A DNA stretch of 64,000 nucleotides from Progne subis subis (lineage: Eukaryota > Chordata > Aves > Passeriformes > Hirundinidae), in NCBI GenBank assembly GCA_022316685.1, contig JAKJHU010000023.1:4544692-4608691 (forward strand). Reading direction: 5' to 3'. Numbering within the stretch: the first letter of the stretch is position 1; each line of letters begins with the position of its first letter. The position numbers were made by a program, and so were the translations under genes. The notes beneath the pieces are model-generated. The model had not been told where the DNA came from. It worked only from the letters and a program-made list of their open reading frames with translations, and did no database searches. This document shows positions 22,836-36,667 of the stretch, piece by piece.

Positions 22836-24273
22836 GGCCAGGCACTAGTACATATGTACATTAAATAAAACACTTTAAAGCAGCAATTAATTTATTTCTT
22901 CCCACTGTCAAAATTGGAAGTCCAGATAGATGGTTCTAATGTAAAAAGACTACATTCAGTCAGATGAATGCCATTTCAGCTGTTCGCTTCTGGATTCTTG
23001 ATGCCACATGAGATGTGTTGTAGGTCAGGATCCGGATCTGAAACACCAGCTCCTAGTGCCTGATAACCCTCTGTTCAAAAAATAATTGCTTGCTGTTCAA
23101 AAAATAATTCACCTTGTTCAAACAGAAAGAAATAAAAGCATGTAGCAAATCCATGTGTGTATTATTAATCTTTTTCAAGTCCATGACAAATGCTGTTTAT
23201 ATGTCACATAAAAAAAGGAACACATCTATCACCTTTGGCTCATGGTGCTTCAACTAATTGCTCTGTTAGCAAACCGCTACTGACTTCAAAGACTGATGAT
23301 TATGCAGCTACTGATGGAGAGTCTCAGCAGAAAGAAGGAGGATCGTGGGAGTATAGGCAATTAGCAAATGTTTTCACAGTCACCAAAGAGGGTGAGAGCA
23401 GTTTACACTGCATTATATTACACTGATGTTTAAGTGAAGGCCATTGGTGAACTGTTTTTACAGTGTTTTTGTTGATTATTTTTCTGAGGTTGTTGATGTT
23501 TGATTTGGTTTGGTATTTTCTTGTTTGTTTGTTTGGGGTTTTTTAGCAGCCAGTAAAATGTTAATTTTCATTGTAATTTTGCAAAATCACAGCCAGATGT
23601 GATAAAAGCTGCTTTTCAGCTGCCCACTAATATTTGATAAATAAGTTAAAACTTCACAGCATATTTGCATTTTTTTAAACTGATCAGCTATAATTTGGCA
23701 ACAGGAGAAGCAAGAAAAAACACAGTAAATCAAAGAAATCGGTATGCTCAAAATTTAATATGCCTAAAAGCAAAAATAATTTGGTAAAGAAAATCTGTAA
23801 AAGGTGTTAAATACTTAGGAAAGACCTTAGACCTTGTCTGATTACACTGAATATTTAACCAAGCATAGACAACTCCCAGTCTGAAAGATTATAAATTTCA
23901 AAATCTGAGAAAAGCCAAAACTCAGATTAAGGAAGCTAGATGACAATCAGATTCTTTTTACAAAGACGGAATTTAAATACTGGGTTTGGGCATAGTATCC
24001 CAGCACCTGGACATAGCACTTCATAAATATAAGACTACACCTAACAAGTGCTTCAGCTTTTCTCCCCTGAGCCTCTCTTGACTAAAACCCCAGAGAAAGT
24101 GTACCTGCTGTTGCTTGCACTGTCAAACTGAAACCAAATATTTAATCAAGTCTCCATTTAATTAACTGTTTTCTAACATATCATATTGTTCATATAGTTA
24201 CCTGTATTTCATCCTGTATGATACACATGTGGTTTTTTTTGCACTTCAGGAAACTACAGCTGTCTTTGCCCTT
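22836..24273. other. Intergenic DNA, no gene recognised
   Basis: AT-rich. A GTTT-rich low-complexity patch is near 23480-23545. Nothing else identified. Confidence 0.6.
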
Positions 24274-24490
24274 AATCACAGAATCACAGAACCACAGAAC
24301 CACAGAACCACAGAACCACAGAACCACAGAACCACAGAACCACAGAATCACAGAATGTGCTGAGTTGGAAGGGACTCACAAGGATCATCAAATTCAGCTC
24401 CTGGCCCTGCACAGGAACAATCCTCTTCCTCTGAAGGACAACTGCCAAAATTTCAACGTTTGAGTCTCAAGCATTTTCTTAATTCAGACT
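24274..24490 (-). mobile_element. CR1 LINE 3' fragment with expanded octamer
   Basis: The left end is a run of about ten 8-bp units (plus-strand ACCACAGA, with ATCACAGA at the edges), followed by the typical CR1 tail text agttggaagggactcacaag and cctggccctgcacagg. CR1 3' ends carry only a few octamers, so this one has expanded. The fragment is 5'-truncated, as most CR1 copies are. Confidence 0.9.
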
Positions 24491-26639
24491 CCACTGAAGT
24501 AGAAACAAACTGTGACTATAGAATGATAAGAGGAATAAAACAAAAACCAGGATACAAATAGAGGTTTTATTGGTTTTTCTTAATAGAAAAGCAAGAGTTA
24601 TATTGGAAATGCTATCATGTGTTCTGTTCTCTCATCTGACTGAAATAACTTTTAGGTTCCTGGAAAAGAGCCAAATGATAATAGGAACATTTCAGTGGGA
24701 GAGATTGTGGAAAAATACTGAAAGACAAAACTCAGCAAGAAGTGCCATGTTGGCAACAGTTCACCAGAAACAAACTGTCTGCAAACCTCTGGAGCAGAGA
24801 CTTTGAGGGAACTTGGTGTACCGCCCTGGGTGAGGCAGAAAACAAAGGATGGAGAGGCTCTGAGGGGTTGTGGTCATGTTCTGTTTAAATCAATGCAGGT
24901 AATGGGATCTAAGCCAAAGGAATGACCCAAACAGCAACCAAAAGCTGAGCCATGTTTCATCAACTTGAAAATACTCATGAATTTTTATGCCCCTGTATAT
25001 TTTAATGAAGTAAAACTTGCACATGCTTTACGTGTGTTACTAAAGTCACTCAAACTCCACCTAGTGATGAAATTATATCAAATGAAATTTTCTCTTTTCT
25101 CCACTCTCAAAGAAAATAATATAAATGTAATTCAGCAGGAGGGGAAAGTCAGAGGAGAGTCTACTGTATCCTGGAGGTCAAAAGGATGTACCCATCTCCT
25201 CCCCCACAAGAATGCTTATTGGACAAGCTTTATTCTGCAGTAATATTATTGCTTGGGATTTCTGATATCAGTGGATTTATCAATGGCAATTTCTGAACCA
25301 AGTCCTGTCACACTAATCAATAAATTACAGTATTTGAGATTCTGGAATGTTAATGAATGTGCCCAGGCTTATAGTGTAACTCATGCTATTTGTGTATCTG
25401 GGACTGCAAATGTGTCCAGACTTATTGTGTCAACACCACCCTATTTGTGCATATTTGGTCACGAGAATTCCAATGTGACCACACTTGGAGTGCCAAATTT
25501 GCTACTCTGCAATATTATCTGTGAAATTCTCCTGGGCTCTTGCACAGACAGAAAATACACCAGGTATGAAGGGGAAGATTCAGCTGTCCCTGCTTTTGCT
25601 GTGTTTGCAGTTAACCAAGAAGAAAACAGGAAGTCCCTTTCCTAAATTTTTACAAGATAGAGGTGCAGGCAGTGGTAACAGTATGGTTCCACAACTGAAT
25701 TCTTCTCCACGTGAACAATAATATGTTCAGCAAATTACAGTTAAAATTGTTTTCCTAGAACAATTGCAGGCATGCTCATTTTTCAGAAGATTTTTGTATG
25801 TTAAGAAAATTTCTTATTCTACTAATTCTATTTGTATACAATTGCATTTTCTGTTGAAATATCTTCAATGAAAAAGCCATTAAAATAGAACTTCCCTTTT
25901 ATCTTCACCAGAGATACATCCAGGACTCCAATTCATCAAAGGTAGAACAGAACATGAGACCTTGTAGCCTCAGCAAGCAAAGAAGAGTAGGGAAAAAAGT
26001 AGAGAAAAATTGATCATGAGTAGAGTTTCAGGAGAAATTTGTATTTTGAAAATAAAAACCTTTTTTGTCAATTTTTGGGGGAAATGGATCTTGTTTTCTT
26101 AAATACATGCAGTTCATATGCAGCATCCATAGGAGAAAGGTGTGAGATAATGAGAGAATTAAAGAAATCTTTTTTAGCTGTGTCTTATGATAAAAAACTG
26201 TTGAGCAGGAAATGCAGAGAAGCATAAGCTGGTTTTGAGACAGTATTTTAAACTAAAGAATTACATGGTTTATTTCTAGTGCTGTCAGGTTACAAAGCTG
26301 ATTTTTATTGCCATTTTTTTAAACAATAAAAGTCCCAATGTTTAATGGAAGTGCCTAAGTAATGTGGTTCAGTATAAATTTGCTGTACAAAATCAAAGGC
26401 AGAACAATCAGTTAATACTGAATGTTAAGGGAGCTATGATTCTAATTGGCTCGTGCTCTCCGAAGAAAGGAAAAATGCAAATTCAAGGAATAATTGATTA
26501 TTTCTTTCCAGTTACTCTTGACCTTGTAATCTAATGTTAAAGTTTAACTTTGTAGCAAGGCCTTTTTCACTTGCCTTTTCTTGGAAAGGAAAAGTTAAGG
26601 CAATAGAGATTTGTGCAAAGGTCCTTCCTTTAGGACCAT
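24491..26639. other. Intergenic DNA, no gene recognised
   Basis: The open frames at 25253-25645 and 25485-25721 overlap in different frames and show no domain. No repeat boundary seen. Confidence 0.55.
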
Positions 26640-26885
26640 CTTTGGCTTCAATCAGAATGGTTGAGATAGGATTGTATCTCTGGGGATCATCTGATCTCAA
26701 CTACCCTGCTCAGGAAGGGTCTCCTAGAGCCAGTTGCCCCAGATCCTGTTCAGACAGCTTTTGAATATCCTCAAGGATAAAGACAACAACTCTGGACAAC
26801 TTGTGTCAGTGCTCTGTCACACACAGGGTGCAAAAATGTTTCCTGATATTCAAAAAGAGCTCATGTGTCTCATTTGTACTTATTG
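26640..26885 (-). mobile_element. Old CR1 LINE fragment
   Basis: Contains the CR1 3'-UTR landmarks in minus order: a 'ctctggggatcatctgatc' block, 'ttgaatatcctcaagga', 'gtcagtgctctgtcac' and 'tgcaaaaatgtttcctgat'. It is diverged and truncated at both ends, with the terminal octamers lost. Confidence 0.8.
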
Positions 26886-29800
26886 TCTTTTTTAAGCTTC
26901 TTTAAAAATCTAAATGCAATATTTTGGGATGGGATCAAAGTAAGAAAAATTCATAAAAATTACAGTAACTCACAAGACTTTGTTTTCAATGAATTATTAA
27001 TTCATTAGGTTTTTTTATATATAGTATTTCTGCTTTGCTGCCATCTTTTTAAGTTCTTGGTTCTATATTATCAACTGAAATGAAATTCTGAACACTGCTA
27101 GACTAGGTAATTGTTGTAGTAATTTGTATTTTATGTTCAGGTGGCATCAAAAGACATTGAATTCCAAGCATTTTCCAAGCATATTTTCCTGATGCTTAAT
27201 GAGACAGCTTTAATATGTCCCTAATGTGACTTCAGTGACGTCTGTAGAGTTACAGAAAGGATCAGTTTAATCCACTTAATATTATTCCCTAAATTAAAAC
27301 AGAAATGAATAAAAAAAGATTTACCTTGGCAACTCATAAAAACTCTATGCAAAGCAGACATTTAAAAACAATAATGTCCCTGAAATAATTGCATATCTGA
27401 TAAATCTGAACTTTTGCTAAAATCTTTATCCAACATCTATGTCAAGAGTACTAGAGCACTGGAGGAAGACAAGCAGTGGGTAAACCAGATGTTGATGGCT
27501 TTTCTGGGATTTGAGATGAATTGTAAATCAAATCTGAAGCATTCTCTCTAAGGTGGCTACTCTTGCAGCTATGCTTGGATTCGACCTCTGAAGTAACATT
27601 AAAAATTATTTATGTTAGTTCCTTGAGCCCACCATTTTGAATGTATGTATGTCCAAGAGAATAGATCTAACATAATATTTTATTCCCATGATTAACTCAG
27701 GTAAAAGCTGATAGGAAGTTACTGATGATTATAAAAATTTTATAGTAATATCATGCATCCTTTCAGCTGACTCCAGAAGTTAGGTAATATTGCTTTCATG
27801 GATTGCAGATGTCAGTAAAAAACCCTGAGCTCTCTACATAAATTAAGTAGATTTTTTTTCCTAGAGCTTTCAGTGAAAAATAACAAGCACTCAACTGAGC
27901 AAAGGGGCAGAGACAGAGTTTGAGAAGTAAAATGCCCAATTAATCTTTTTTTTAAATGCTTCATTGAATTGCACAGTTCCTATCATGATACCTCATTTGC
28001 AAATACTTATCAATGTTGTGGTAAATACCCACAAAACAGGAGCAAGTTTTCAAAATTATTTGCATATACATTGAAACCTATGTGTAAATTTAGTTGATTA
28101 TTTTAATGTAAATTATCTTTATGTGTTTGGGAAAAAAAATGGAGTATATTCTTGGGTTCCAGTGTAGTTGAAATAGTGACAAAGAAGAAAGATAAAATGT
28201 TCTTTTTAAGTCTTCTCCAGAAAAGTACAATTCTCAGCTCTTAGAAATAATAAAATTGAGCACAAAGAAAGGTAAAGTGCAAATATTACAAACATTTTAA
28301 AATAGTCTCTTGCTTGTGAAGTTTCATCAGATTAGGTGCTCTGGTCATTCACTGTCCCTAAAATGCTTAGTCTTAAGTATTCAGAACATTATGATATGCA
28401 TGCACATGAAAGGCAGTCAAAATCCTACCCTCAGATAAATGAACACATTTTATCTGGCAGAGGCTGGGGCTGGAGGCTCCATGCAGTTCCTGTATTCCTT
28501 ACTATTGCTTCAGGACCCTGAGTGACACAAGTACCTGTCTTTTCCTTAAGAGGAAAGAGTTTATTTCTTTTTTTCGATTACATTAAAAGCATCTCATCTC
28601 ATTTTAGGTCCCACAGTAAACCAGTTGCATTGTAGATAACATTTTACCCACAGCAGAACCCTTCCTCCTTTATCTATTTTTCTGAATAAGATGAAAATAC
28701 ATATCTCTTCTCATTCTTTTCTCCTTCCCTCCTTGCAAAATAGGATAGGAATATTAATCATGTTCTTCAAGCAGGGTACCTGAGCTCTCCTGAGGCAGAA
28801 CACAGAGCCCAGAGCACATCACAGAGGTTAATCAGTGCCAGCCAGGAGCAGAGCTGAGCCTTGCAGAGCTTGGTGAGCAGTGCTCTGCTATTTCTTTCAC
28901 GGTATACCAGACAGTCTCTAGCAGGCTAGACCACATCATGCTTGCAACCACACATAACATTTTCAACACCTACTCTTCCATCAAACTTGTAAATACCTTC
29001 TCTCTAATTCTCTCTCAGCATTTGGCACAACCAGAAAATAGCAAGCAAGAAAACACTTATTTTTCTCATGAAAGAGGTAACTTGTTTTCCATAGAACTTT
29101 TTTCAAAGTTCCAGATAACAACAGATTTGTTTCTCCCTTGTTTTATATATTAACACCTTCAATGGAATGAAAAAAATATTTACTCCATTTCTTCTAATCC
29201 TCTTCTCTCTATGAGTATTACCCTATGCTGTTTTTGACTGAGACAGAATATTTTGTAGACACTTTGGAAGTCAAAAGTGAGAGAAAATAGTTATAGCTGA
29301 AAACACACAAGAATTTCACCCTACACACAGAAGGAATAAAAAGATGGAACTTTCCAAGAAGGTTAGTGACAGTTTTTCCAAACCTAGAGATTGCAGTGCC
29401 ATTTTCAGGAGCCATGTAAATAAGTATTTCAAGATCCCTTCAGAAGAAACTCATGAAGCCTTTTGCTACCCTCATCACCCCATTTTGCTGAGTGTTCTCC
29501 TTCTCTGAGGTCAGTGGGAGCACACACCAGGGGACCATCCTGCAGAGGGACCAAAGAGGAATGGGCGGTACATTCCTTACAGTCTCTTTGAAGAACAGTG
29601 GATAATGAGGAGTCCCTCCTTGAGGAAGGAATGGATAACTCACCCTTCATAAAAAACTGCAGTGCCACACTGCAGGATTCTGTGAGCCATGGGAGGAGTG
29701 ATTTTACATATCAGCAAGAGCTGTAAATTTGTCTGTCATCTGTAGGGATCACTCCTGGGGCGGCACAGCCCCATTCCATCACATAGAAGTGCTCGGATGT

Positions 29801-32800
29801 TGTAAATAATGTTGGTAGCACCAGGTTCTGGACTATTTTATGTCCTGGTAATGCTTTTGTCTCCAGGGCACTCATAGGATTAAATGGGTAGGCACTCCTC
29901 AGCCAAAATCTTTACATGACCTTTGATTTTGAATTTGAATTCATAAAGCTCAGTTCACAGCTATAAGAAGCTGTAGTTTCCATGCAGATAGATCTTCCCC
30001 AAAGAAATTTTAATTCATGGTGTGTAATTGGTTATTTTAATTTTTTGGGAAAACTAAAATCTTTAATTTACAAAAAGACTCTGCAGAACTTTGACTTTTC
30101 AGGCAAGTACACTGACAGACAGACAAACTGCATCAATTTTTGAAGATTATATGGGTAGGGCTTTTACCTGGCTTGAAATGTGACATAAATTTTAGGTTTC
30201 TTACTGCAATCCTATCAACAGACTTTCATAAGAAAGAGTTTGCTAAGCAAGTGTGATGAAACAGTTTCTTTGGGTGATGCTGCTCTGTGTGCTTTAAGAA
30301 ACGTGTCAATGCATTTAATAGCTTTGTCTGCTTGATACACACACATAAATCTCAGGTTTTCTCTAAAGAAAACTATTATTTTTTCCCTCTGGTTGACATT
30401 GGGCCATTTAGAAGAAGTTGGCTGCAAAACAGGCTAAGAACCGTGTCTCATCAGGAAATGAAAACTTTCAGACTCAATGAAGAAAATTATTTCTTTCCTG
30501 TAAAATACATAATACATGTCTCACAGAGGTTTGTGATGTCAATAAATTATCTTACTAGCTATCCATTAAGTCATGTTTAGTCTGTTTTAAGTTAATTCTT
30601 TTTAGTTAAAAGTGTGTGTGCAATTGATGAGTGATATAAAGCATTTATGCAAACAGAAATCTGCTGTGTAATTCACTGCGCAGTTTCAATAAAAAGTGGC
30701 CTAAATATTTTAAAATAGGGAAAGACTGGCTCATGGATTTTACAGGTACTAGAGTTCTCAAAGGAAGCACTGAAGTTCAGGGCATCAAACTCAAATGCCC
30801 TATGGAAAATGAATAGCATGGCACCGGTAATGGTCTGCATCAAGAGGCATCTTTGGTGCAGCTTTACACAGACTCCCCGGTCTCCCAAGGTGTAAAAAGG
30901 AGTCCACTCTGTGCTCACAGAGAGGCTGAACAGAAGCTCTGGGTTGAAGAGACCCGCAATAAAAAATGTCGATTGCATGGCACAGAAGTTTGTTTACATT
31001 ACTGATATTGCTGCTCTCATCTTTGTGAGAGCTCAGGAAAACTACTCTGGATGAAGCATAGGTTCACAATGTCCCATTTGGGGTTGTAATGATTTTTTAA
31101 TGATGGTTTGAAATTCAGCTGCACAGTCAAAGGTGATACCTACTACCAAAACAAATGAGAACATTGGCAATTCTGCTGCTGGGGTGCCAGCCTTTAGTGG
31201 TGATAAATGGTAGAAATGACCTGTGCTGTGCTGTGATGACAAGGCACTGTATAATCCCTGAATTATTTTGTTATCCATGGAGAGGTAGCCTGCTGTCTTT
31301 CATCCAGCATTGATCTCTGTGATGCAAAAGAATGAACCTGCTGAAAATAAAATGCAGTACCTCAAAAAATATACCTTGGGTAAGTAATGAAGATCCAGAT
31401 TTTGCAGCACAAAACTGCTTGAAGGTCTGGAAGAGGGAGGCTGTAGGACCGGAATGTTTGGTCATTACAGTCATAGGAAGATGATGAATTTTGACAGCAG
31501 CTAGCAAAGATGCTTTCTGTGAACTTTTTTTTTTTTTAAATATATATTCTATCTATAAGGTTGAAGGGCTAAATGTCACCCTGTCTCTGTGTAGTTTGAA
31601 CACTGAAAGGCAAAAAATAGTCTTTTTGTGGTTTCCCTAACATTAACAAAGCAAGTTGTGAGGATACTTGGCAGCCTAATCTCAAATCTGTTTTCTGGTG
31701 TGTTTATACTTCATAGTAGACTCTGTAAAGTCTGTTTCAAAATAAACCTTTTAATTTTTTTAAATGGGGAACACATAATAAGGTCCTAAGCAAGGAATTT
31801 GCTAATTAGGGCACAAAATAGAAACACGTTTCAAGAAATTTAGGAAGAGACAAAATTATCTGAACATTCTTTCACTGTGGGATGTCACACACTCCAAGAA
31901 GAAGCAACAAGAAAACATTATTTTAAAAGGTAAATGATTCTTAATCAGTCTTAAAATAGAAAAGAGCAGTATATATAGATCTAATGATAGAAGAATATGT
32001 TTCATAAATATTTTCCTTTTATATATATTATATATTAAAATATTTTCCCCTTATATGCTTGACGTGATAAAACTGACTCTATTATAACACAGAAGCTCTC
32101 ATACCACACTTCTAGGCACTGCAAAATCATTTTCCAATGGCAAATTCCTTGAATGTCTGTCACCATACAGGTAGTTGGGCTTCCAAGAATATACAGAATG
32201 GTCTACCACTAAATTGCAGATGTTTCATTGCAAATAGAGTCATGAATTGTCAGTTATAGAAAGATACATTTCTTGTCAAGGACTTTGCCAAGTGTCTTTG
32301 GCAAGGAGTGTGGTAGTAAGCAGGAAGTAGCAGGGACGCTGCGCTAGAGGTGCACTGAGTGTCCCTCTGAACTCCCATAGGTTGAGAAAAGGTGGGTAAC
32401 TTTTCTCTTCCTTACATAGACACACCTGGACATCTTACAGGACAATGATTCAGGTGGTGAGGCTTCTTTTCAAGTCAGTATCCAGCAAGAATTTAGGTCA
32501 CTTGCATTTTGGAAGACCCCCACCACTAAGCTATTGGTTATTCTGTTCTTTGAGCTGTGGGATGTTCTCTCTCATGTTGGCCAGGGTATTCCATTATGGA
32601 GGTAAAATCCTAGAGATTGAAAAGGGCATATTCGTTCAAACATACCAAATAGTGGCTAAAATTAGCAGCATTTACCCCCAAAAATGCTTTGGTAAAAATA
32701 TCTGATCACTTCTCTCGGAGGACTTTAACCTCATTTTCTGCCAGGGTCTTAGCTATTCTTTGGAAAAGAGTCACCCCATGAATTTGGTTAGAATCTATGT

Positions 32801-35800
32801 TTTCCCCACTGATGTAAATAAATTACAATGATGGTACTATCAGTCTGCCCTCAAATAAAACTGTTATGGTCAGCAGAGAAGCAGACTGTTCTTTCCATTC
32901 TCTGTGTAATATAAAAATTTTCCGAGGTTTTCTAAGACGATGAAATTTGTCATAAATTTAGAGGAACTCGAGATTACACAGCTGGGATTGCTAGTGCTCT
33001 GAGAGAGCAAAAATCTAACCACAGCAAAACAGTGGAGGCTCAAAAACAGAAATAACTCCCAGAGCTGGAGAAGAGCAAGGGGCCAGTGAAAGTCATCCCA
33101 AAGGATGAGATGTAACCACAGCTAGAATGAGCCAAAGCTGAGCTCTCTGGAGCAGCCAGCACTTCTGTCACAAAAGGTAATAATGACAAAAAAAAATGTA
33201 ATAATTATTAAAAAATGCTAACTAGCTCAATACCATAGTTCTATGAACTATCAACTGCCCATCTTATTCTCCTACACCAGACCCGCTCATCATCACCTCA
33301 GTGCCTTCTCCCTAGTCATGACGCATTACTGAACAGCCACATAATCAAAGGAGTGCTGGCTCAGCCATGGACCTGGTAAACCTTGCAGAGGACATTTAAA
33401 TGAAATGTTACATTTCCTAGACTGTGCTTCTGCATCCCAAAGTCATTGAATGTGTTATCAAAGAAGCTCAGGCTGCAATTCCATCTCTTTTTTTTTGTAT
33501 TGATGGAGTTCCAGCTCAGGCACCTATGTTTTATTCAGGCAGGCAGCATAATATTAGAAAATGGAATTTCCTCCTCTGTGTCCCTCATTTTACAGGTAAA
33601 CCCCTCAACCTTTCCAAGAAACAAACAAACAAAGATAAATCAGACAGAGATCCCTGAACAACCAAAAAATTCTAAGCTGTGTAAGTCAGGACCTTACCGA
33701 TTCCCACATTACAATGAGGTATTTGAGTAGTTTAAATCAATAGAATCGATTTTGTCACTATAAATTCATAAATCACTACTAAACTACCTAAAATGCATGA
33801 GTGCTGAATAAAATCTCAGCCACTGTTCCACTTTTGTCTGTTGTTATAGACTGCATTGCTCAAAGTATTCATGCTGTTCTCCGGAGATAATTTTGCATCA
33901 GACTTCCTTTTCACTAAATAAACTCACTGGTTCCGATGGTTAAGTTCAGCATCCGAGTTCGGTGTCCTTGGAAGGAAGGACCTGCTGTCATAGAGAGAAA
34001 AATCATTGCCTCTTCTTTCCACATATCAATAAAAATTCTAAATGAAAAACATCAACCAAGGTTCTTCGAAAAGTGTTTGTTGTTTTATTTCATTTAAGGG
34101 AGAAAAAAAGAGATGATTTGAATTTTCTTTTGTGTGCTAATTATGAGCTGCTTTTAATTTGTACATTTCACCAGACAAATAGAGATTGTGCAGATGTGTG
34201 TCAAGAAGCTAAGGGCAGGGAAATTTTCTTTCTCAATCCCATTTTTCCTATGCAGGATTTTAGGATTTTTCCAACCTTCTAATTACCTACAAAGAAAAGT
34301 ATTAATTTCTGTACATTAGTAGAAGCTTTCTTTTCTGTTTGGATATATTAAAATAAAATTTGGAGTTGCTTATATTTAGGTAATTTTACACATTGAATTT
34401 GCCTCTTACTTGTTGGCAAATGCACAGTAACTTTTTCCCATCTTATAGCTGTTCTGTACAGACCTCATAACTTTCTTCTTTGGAGCAATCTTAAAATTTT
34501 CTAAAAATAATTTCCCTGCAGTTAACATTATTTCACTAAGTTTTTGACCTTGAAGCAGGTATATTTTAAAATATAAAAATAATATAATGAATAAATGTGC
34601 AATTTATCGCATACCTTCTGTATGATAGTACATCCAGTAAATTTTCTACTGAATAAAAATAACCCCCTAACTATTAAGTCTGGCTTTCATCTTAAGGTAA
34701 ATCAAATTGCTCCATATTTAGAAGAACTGAAATTACTCTATTGATTTGCTTATAAGCCTTCTCTCCAATTCCTGAATCAACATGACATGCATGAGGGCTT
34801 AACCACATGCCAAAAGCAAAGTTTTATGTGTGTGTGTGTGTCTGCTTGTGTGCAACTGGTGAGTAAAGATTAATAATGATCATGGTGATTACAGTCCCTG
34901 GTATTTTGGGGATTCTCACTTCCCTCTCAGATCTAGAACAGATAATAAGTGAAGTAAACACTGCAATTTAGATGTCTTCTGCCTGCAGCTGCCTCTTTAC
35001 TCCTGAAAAGTTCTATGTGAAATTTAGTTGTTCAGAAAATATTTTATATGTCACGTCCTTCTTTCTGTGTTTTTTTCCACACTGGACACTTGCACTATTA
35101 TAATTGTATTTGTTTACAGTTATGAATTAGTGTAGATTAGAACTTGATTAGAAAAATTACATAGGGCAGGATCAAATCCATCTGCTAAAATTGTCTGCAA
35201 TTTTACAGCTGTTAGATATAGGGCTCTGAGTCCTGTGATGGCTGAAAATGTCAGATGAAAAAAATGAGCTCAGAATCCTTCAGGTAAATGAGAAAATGAA
35301 GCCTATCTCCCATGCCCATTAAAGCATTATCCAGTAAATAAAAAATGGATGCAGCTTCCTTCTCTAGAGCAATTTTGAGTAATTTCCTAAATAGAAAAAT
35401 CTGGAAAAATTGTATTGAACTAAATTATTTACCAAGTGTCATGTGAAAATTGTTCCAGATAATATAAGAGAGGAGAAATAATTTTGGGTTTTTTCCTCAA
35501 ATTTCCTATACCTGAAAATTTATTCAGTGGATCTGAGTTTCAGAGACCTGACATTTCAGTGTTGCCCATACCTTGTATTAGGAAAAAAAAAAGGTCATGT
35601 GAAGGCTGACTGCTCTGCACTAAAATGACTCATGCAGATATGGGTTGAAGTAACTGATTCATCTTCAGTCTCTCTTCTCTGGTAGTTCAAAACATTTTAG
35701 TCTTCCTCTATATGAAAAAAAAAACATTCCATACAGAGAAGCAAAAGGCAAAGTATTTCTGACGCCTATTTTTGGGGTTGGGTGTTTTTTTGGGTTGTTG

Positions 35801-36523
35801 CTGTTGTTGGTTTGGTTGTTTGTTTTTTTGTTTTGTTTATTTTGGTTTGGTTTTTTTCCAAATCAATTTATTTCAGCTATAGCAGATATAAGGAAATCTG
35901 CAACCTGACTTTCCAAGAGATGATCTTTGGAGATGCATTGCCTGAGTATTTCTATACAAAATATATTTTGTACATATTTGTATAGATTTGCTCTGTGGTC
36001 CAGGAGTAGTGTACAGCTAGTCCTGCCTTCCAGAAAGCTTTCCCACACTCAGAAAAACCAGAAACCCAGATTTCAGAAGCCACTAGACCCCAAAGTTTGC
36101 CTCACACTACTGGTGCAAAGAGAGGACAAATTCTGCTGCCTTATTTCCCCTCTACTGGCAGCAGAAAGCTGAGTCTTTAGAACCTTAGTGATTAAAACTT
36201 AACAGCAAACTTTCTGTGACAGCAGCAGATCAGCATCATCATCTTCTTTAAAAGCTTGATGTGAGAATGCACCCTCTCAGGAGAGATATTCAGTAACCAT
36301 CTGCACAGCATTATCTTGATTCAGGCAAGACTGACACTCTTTACTGAAGGGGCATCACTTGTGCTTAGAGGTAACTGCTGTGTGCCTGTTGCCACAATGG
36401 GTAAATCTGCTGTTACACCATTAATTTTGATATGATGAAAGATAAATCACTTTGAACACTCTTAAATACTTCAGCTTACATTCTAATAAAATTTAATAAT
36501 ATGCTTCAATATCGAGAGTATTC
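26886..36523. other. Long AT-rich intergenic stretch, no gene recognised
   Basis: About 9.6 kb with no recognisable gene. Patches that stand out in composition: 29430-29700 (GC-richer, overlapping open frames), 30720-31010 (a 101-codon minus-strand frame, no known domain), 33840-33990 (looks like a decayed LTR end) and a G/T-only tract at 35769-35858. None can be assigned with confidence. Confidence 0.5.
35769..35858. repeat. G/T-rich low-complexity tract
   Basis: About 90 bases of nearly only T and G on the plus strand, with many TTGG and TTTG steps. Its strand asymmetry is striking. No function is evident. Confidence 0.85.
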
Positions 36524-36667
36524 CTTTTCTGGTTGCATCATCCCCCATTTCTTTGGAAAAAATGGCTAAATTAAGTTTAAAGATTAGTAAATCTCAGTGT
36601 TATACAGTTTTGGTGATTCCTATCAGAATTAATGTAACATATCAAAATAAATGGTGTCCTTTTCTCC
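36524..36667 (+). repeat. Donor-like copy of a ~145-bp duplicated segment
   Basis: This 144-bp stretch recurs in the same orientation at 38321-38467 with only a few mismatches and single-base indels. Here it sits in ordinary unique DNA; the other copy sits inside a CR1. It begins and ends with the same short word, ccttttct. Confidence 0.92.

Noticed and set aside
24274..24360. Regular short repeats resembling a CRISPR array
   Set aside because: Units are 8 bp with no spacers and lie at the end of a CR1 LINE in vertebrate DNA.
30673..30978. 101-codon minus-strand open frame as a possible exon
   Set aside because: No recognisable family and no convincing exon borders; kept only as a compositional note.
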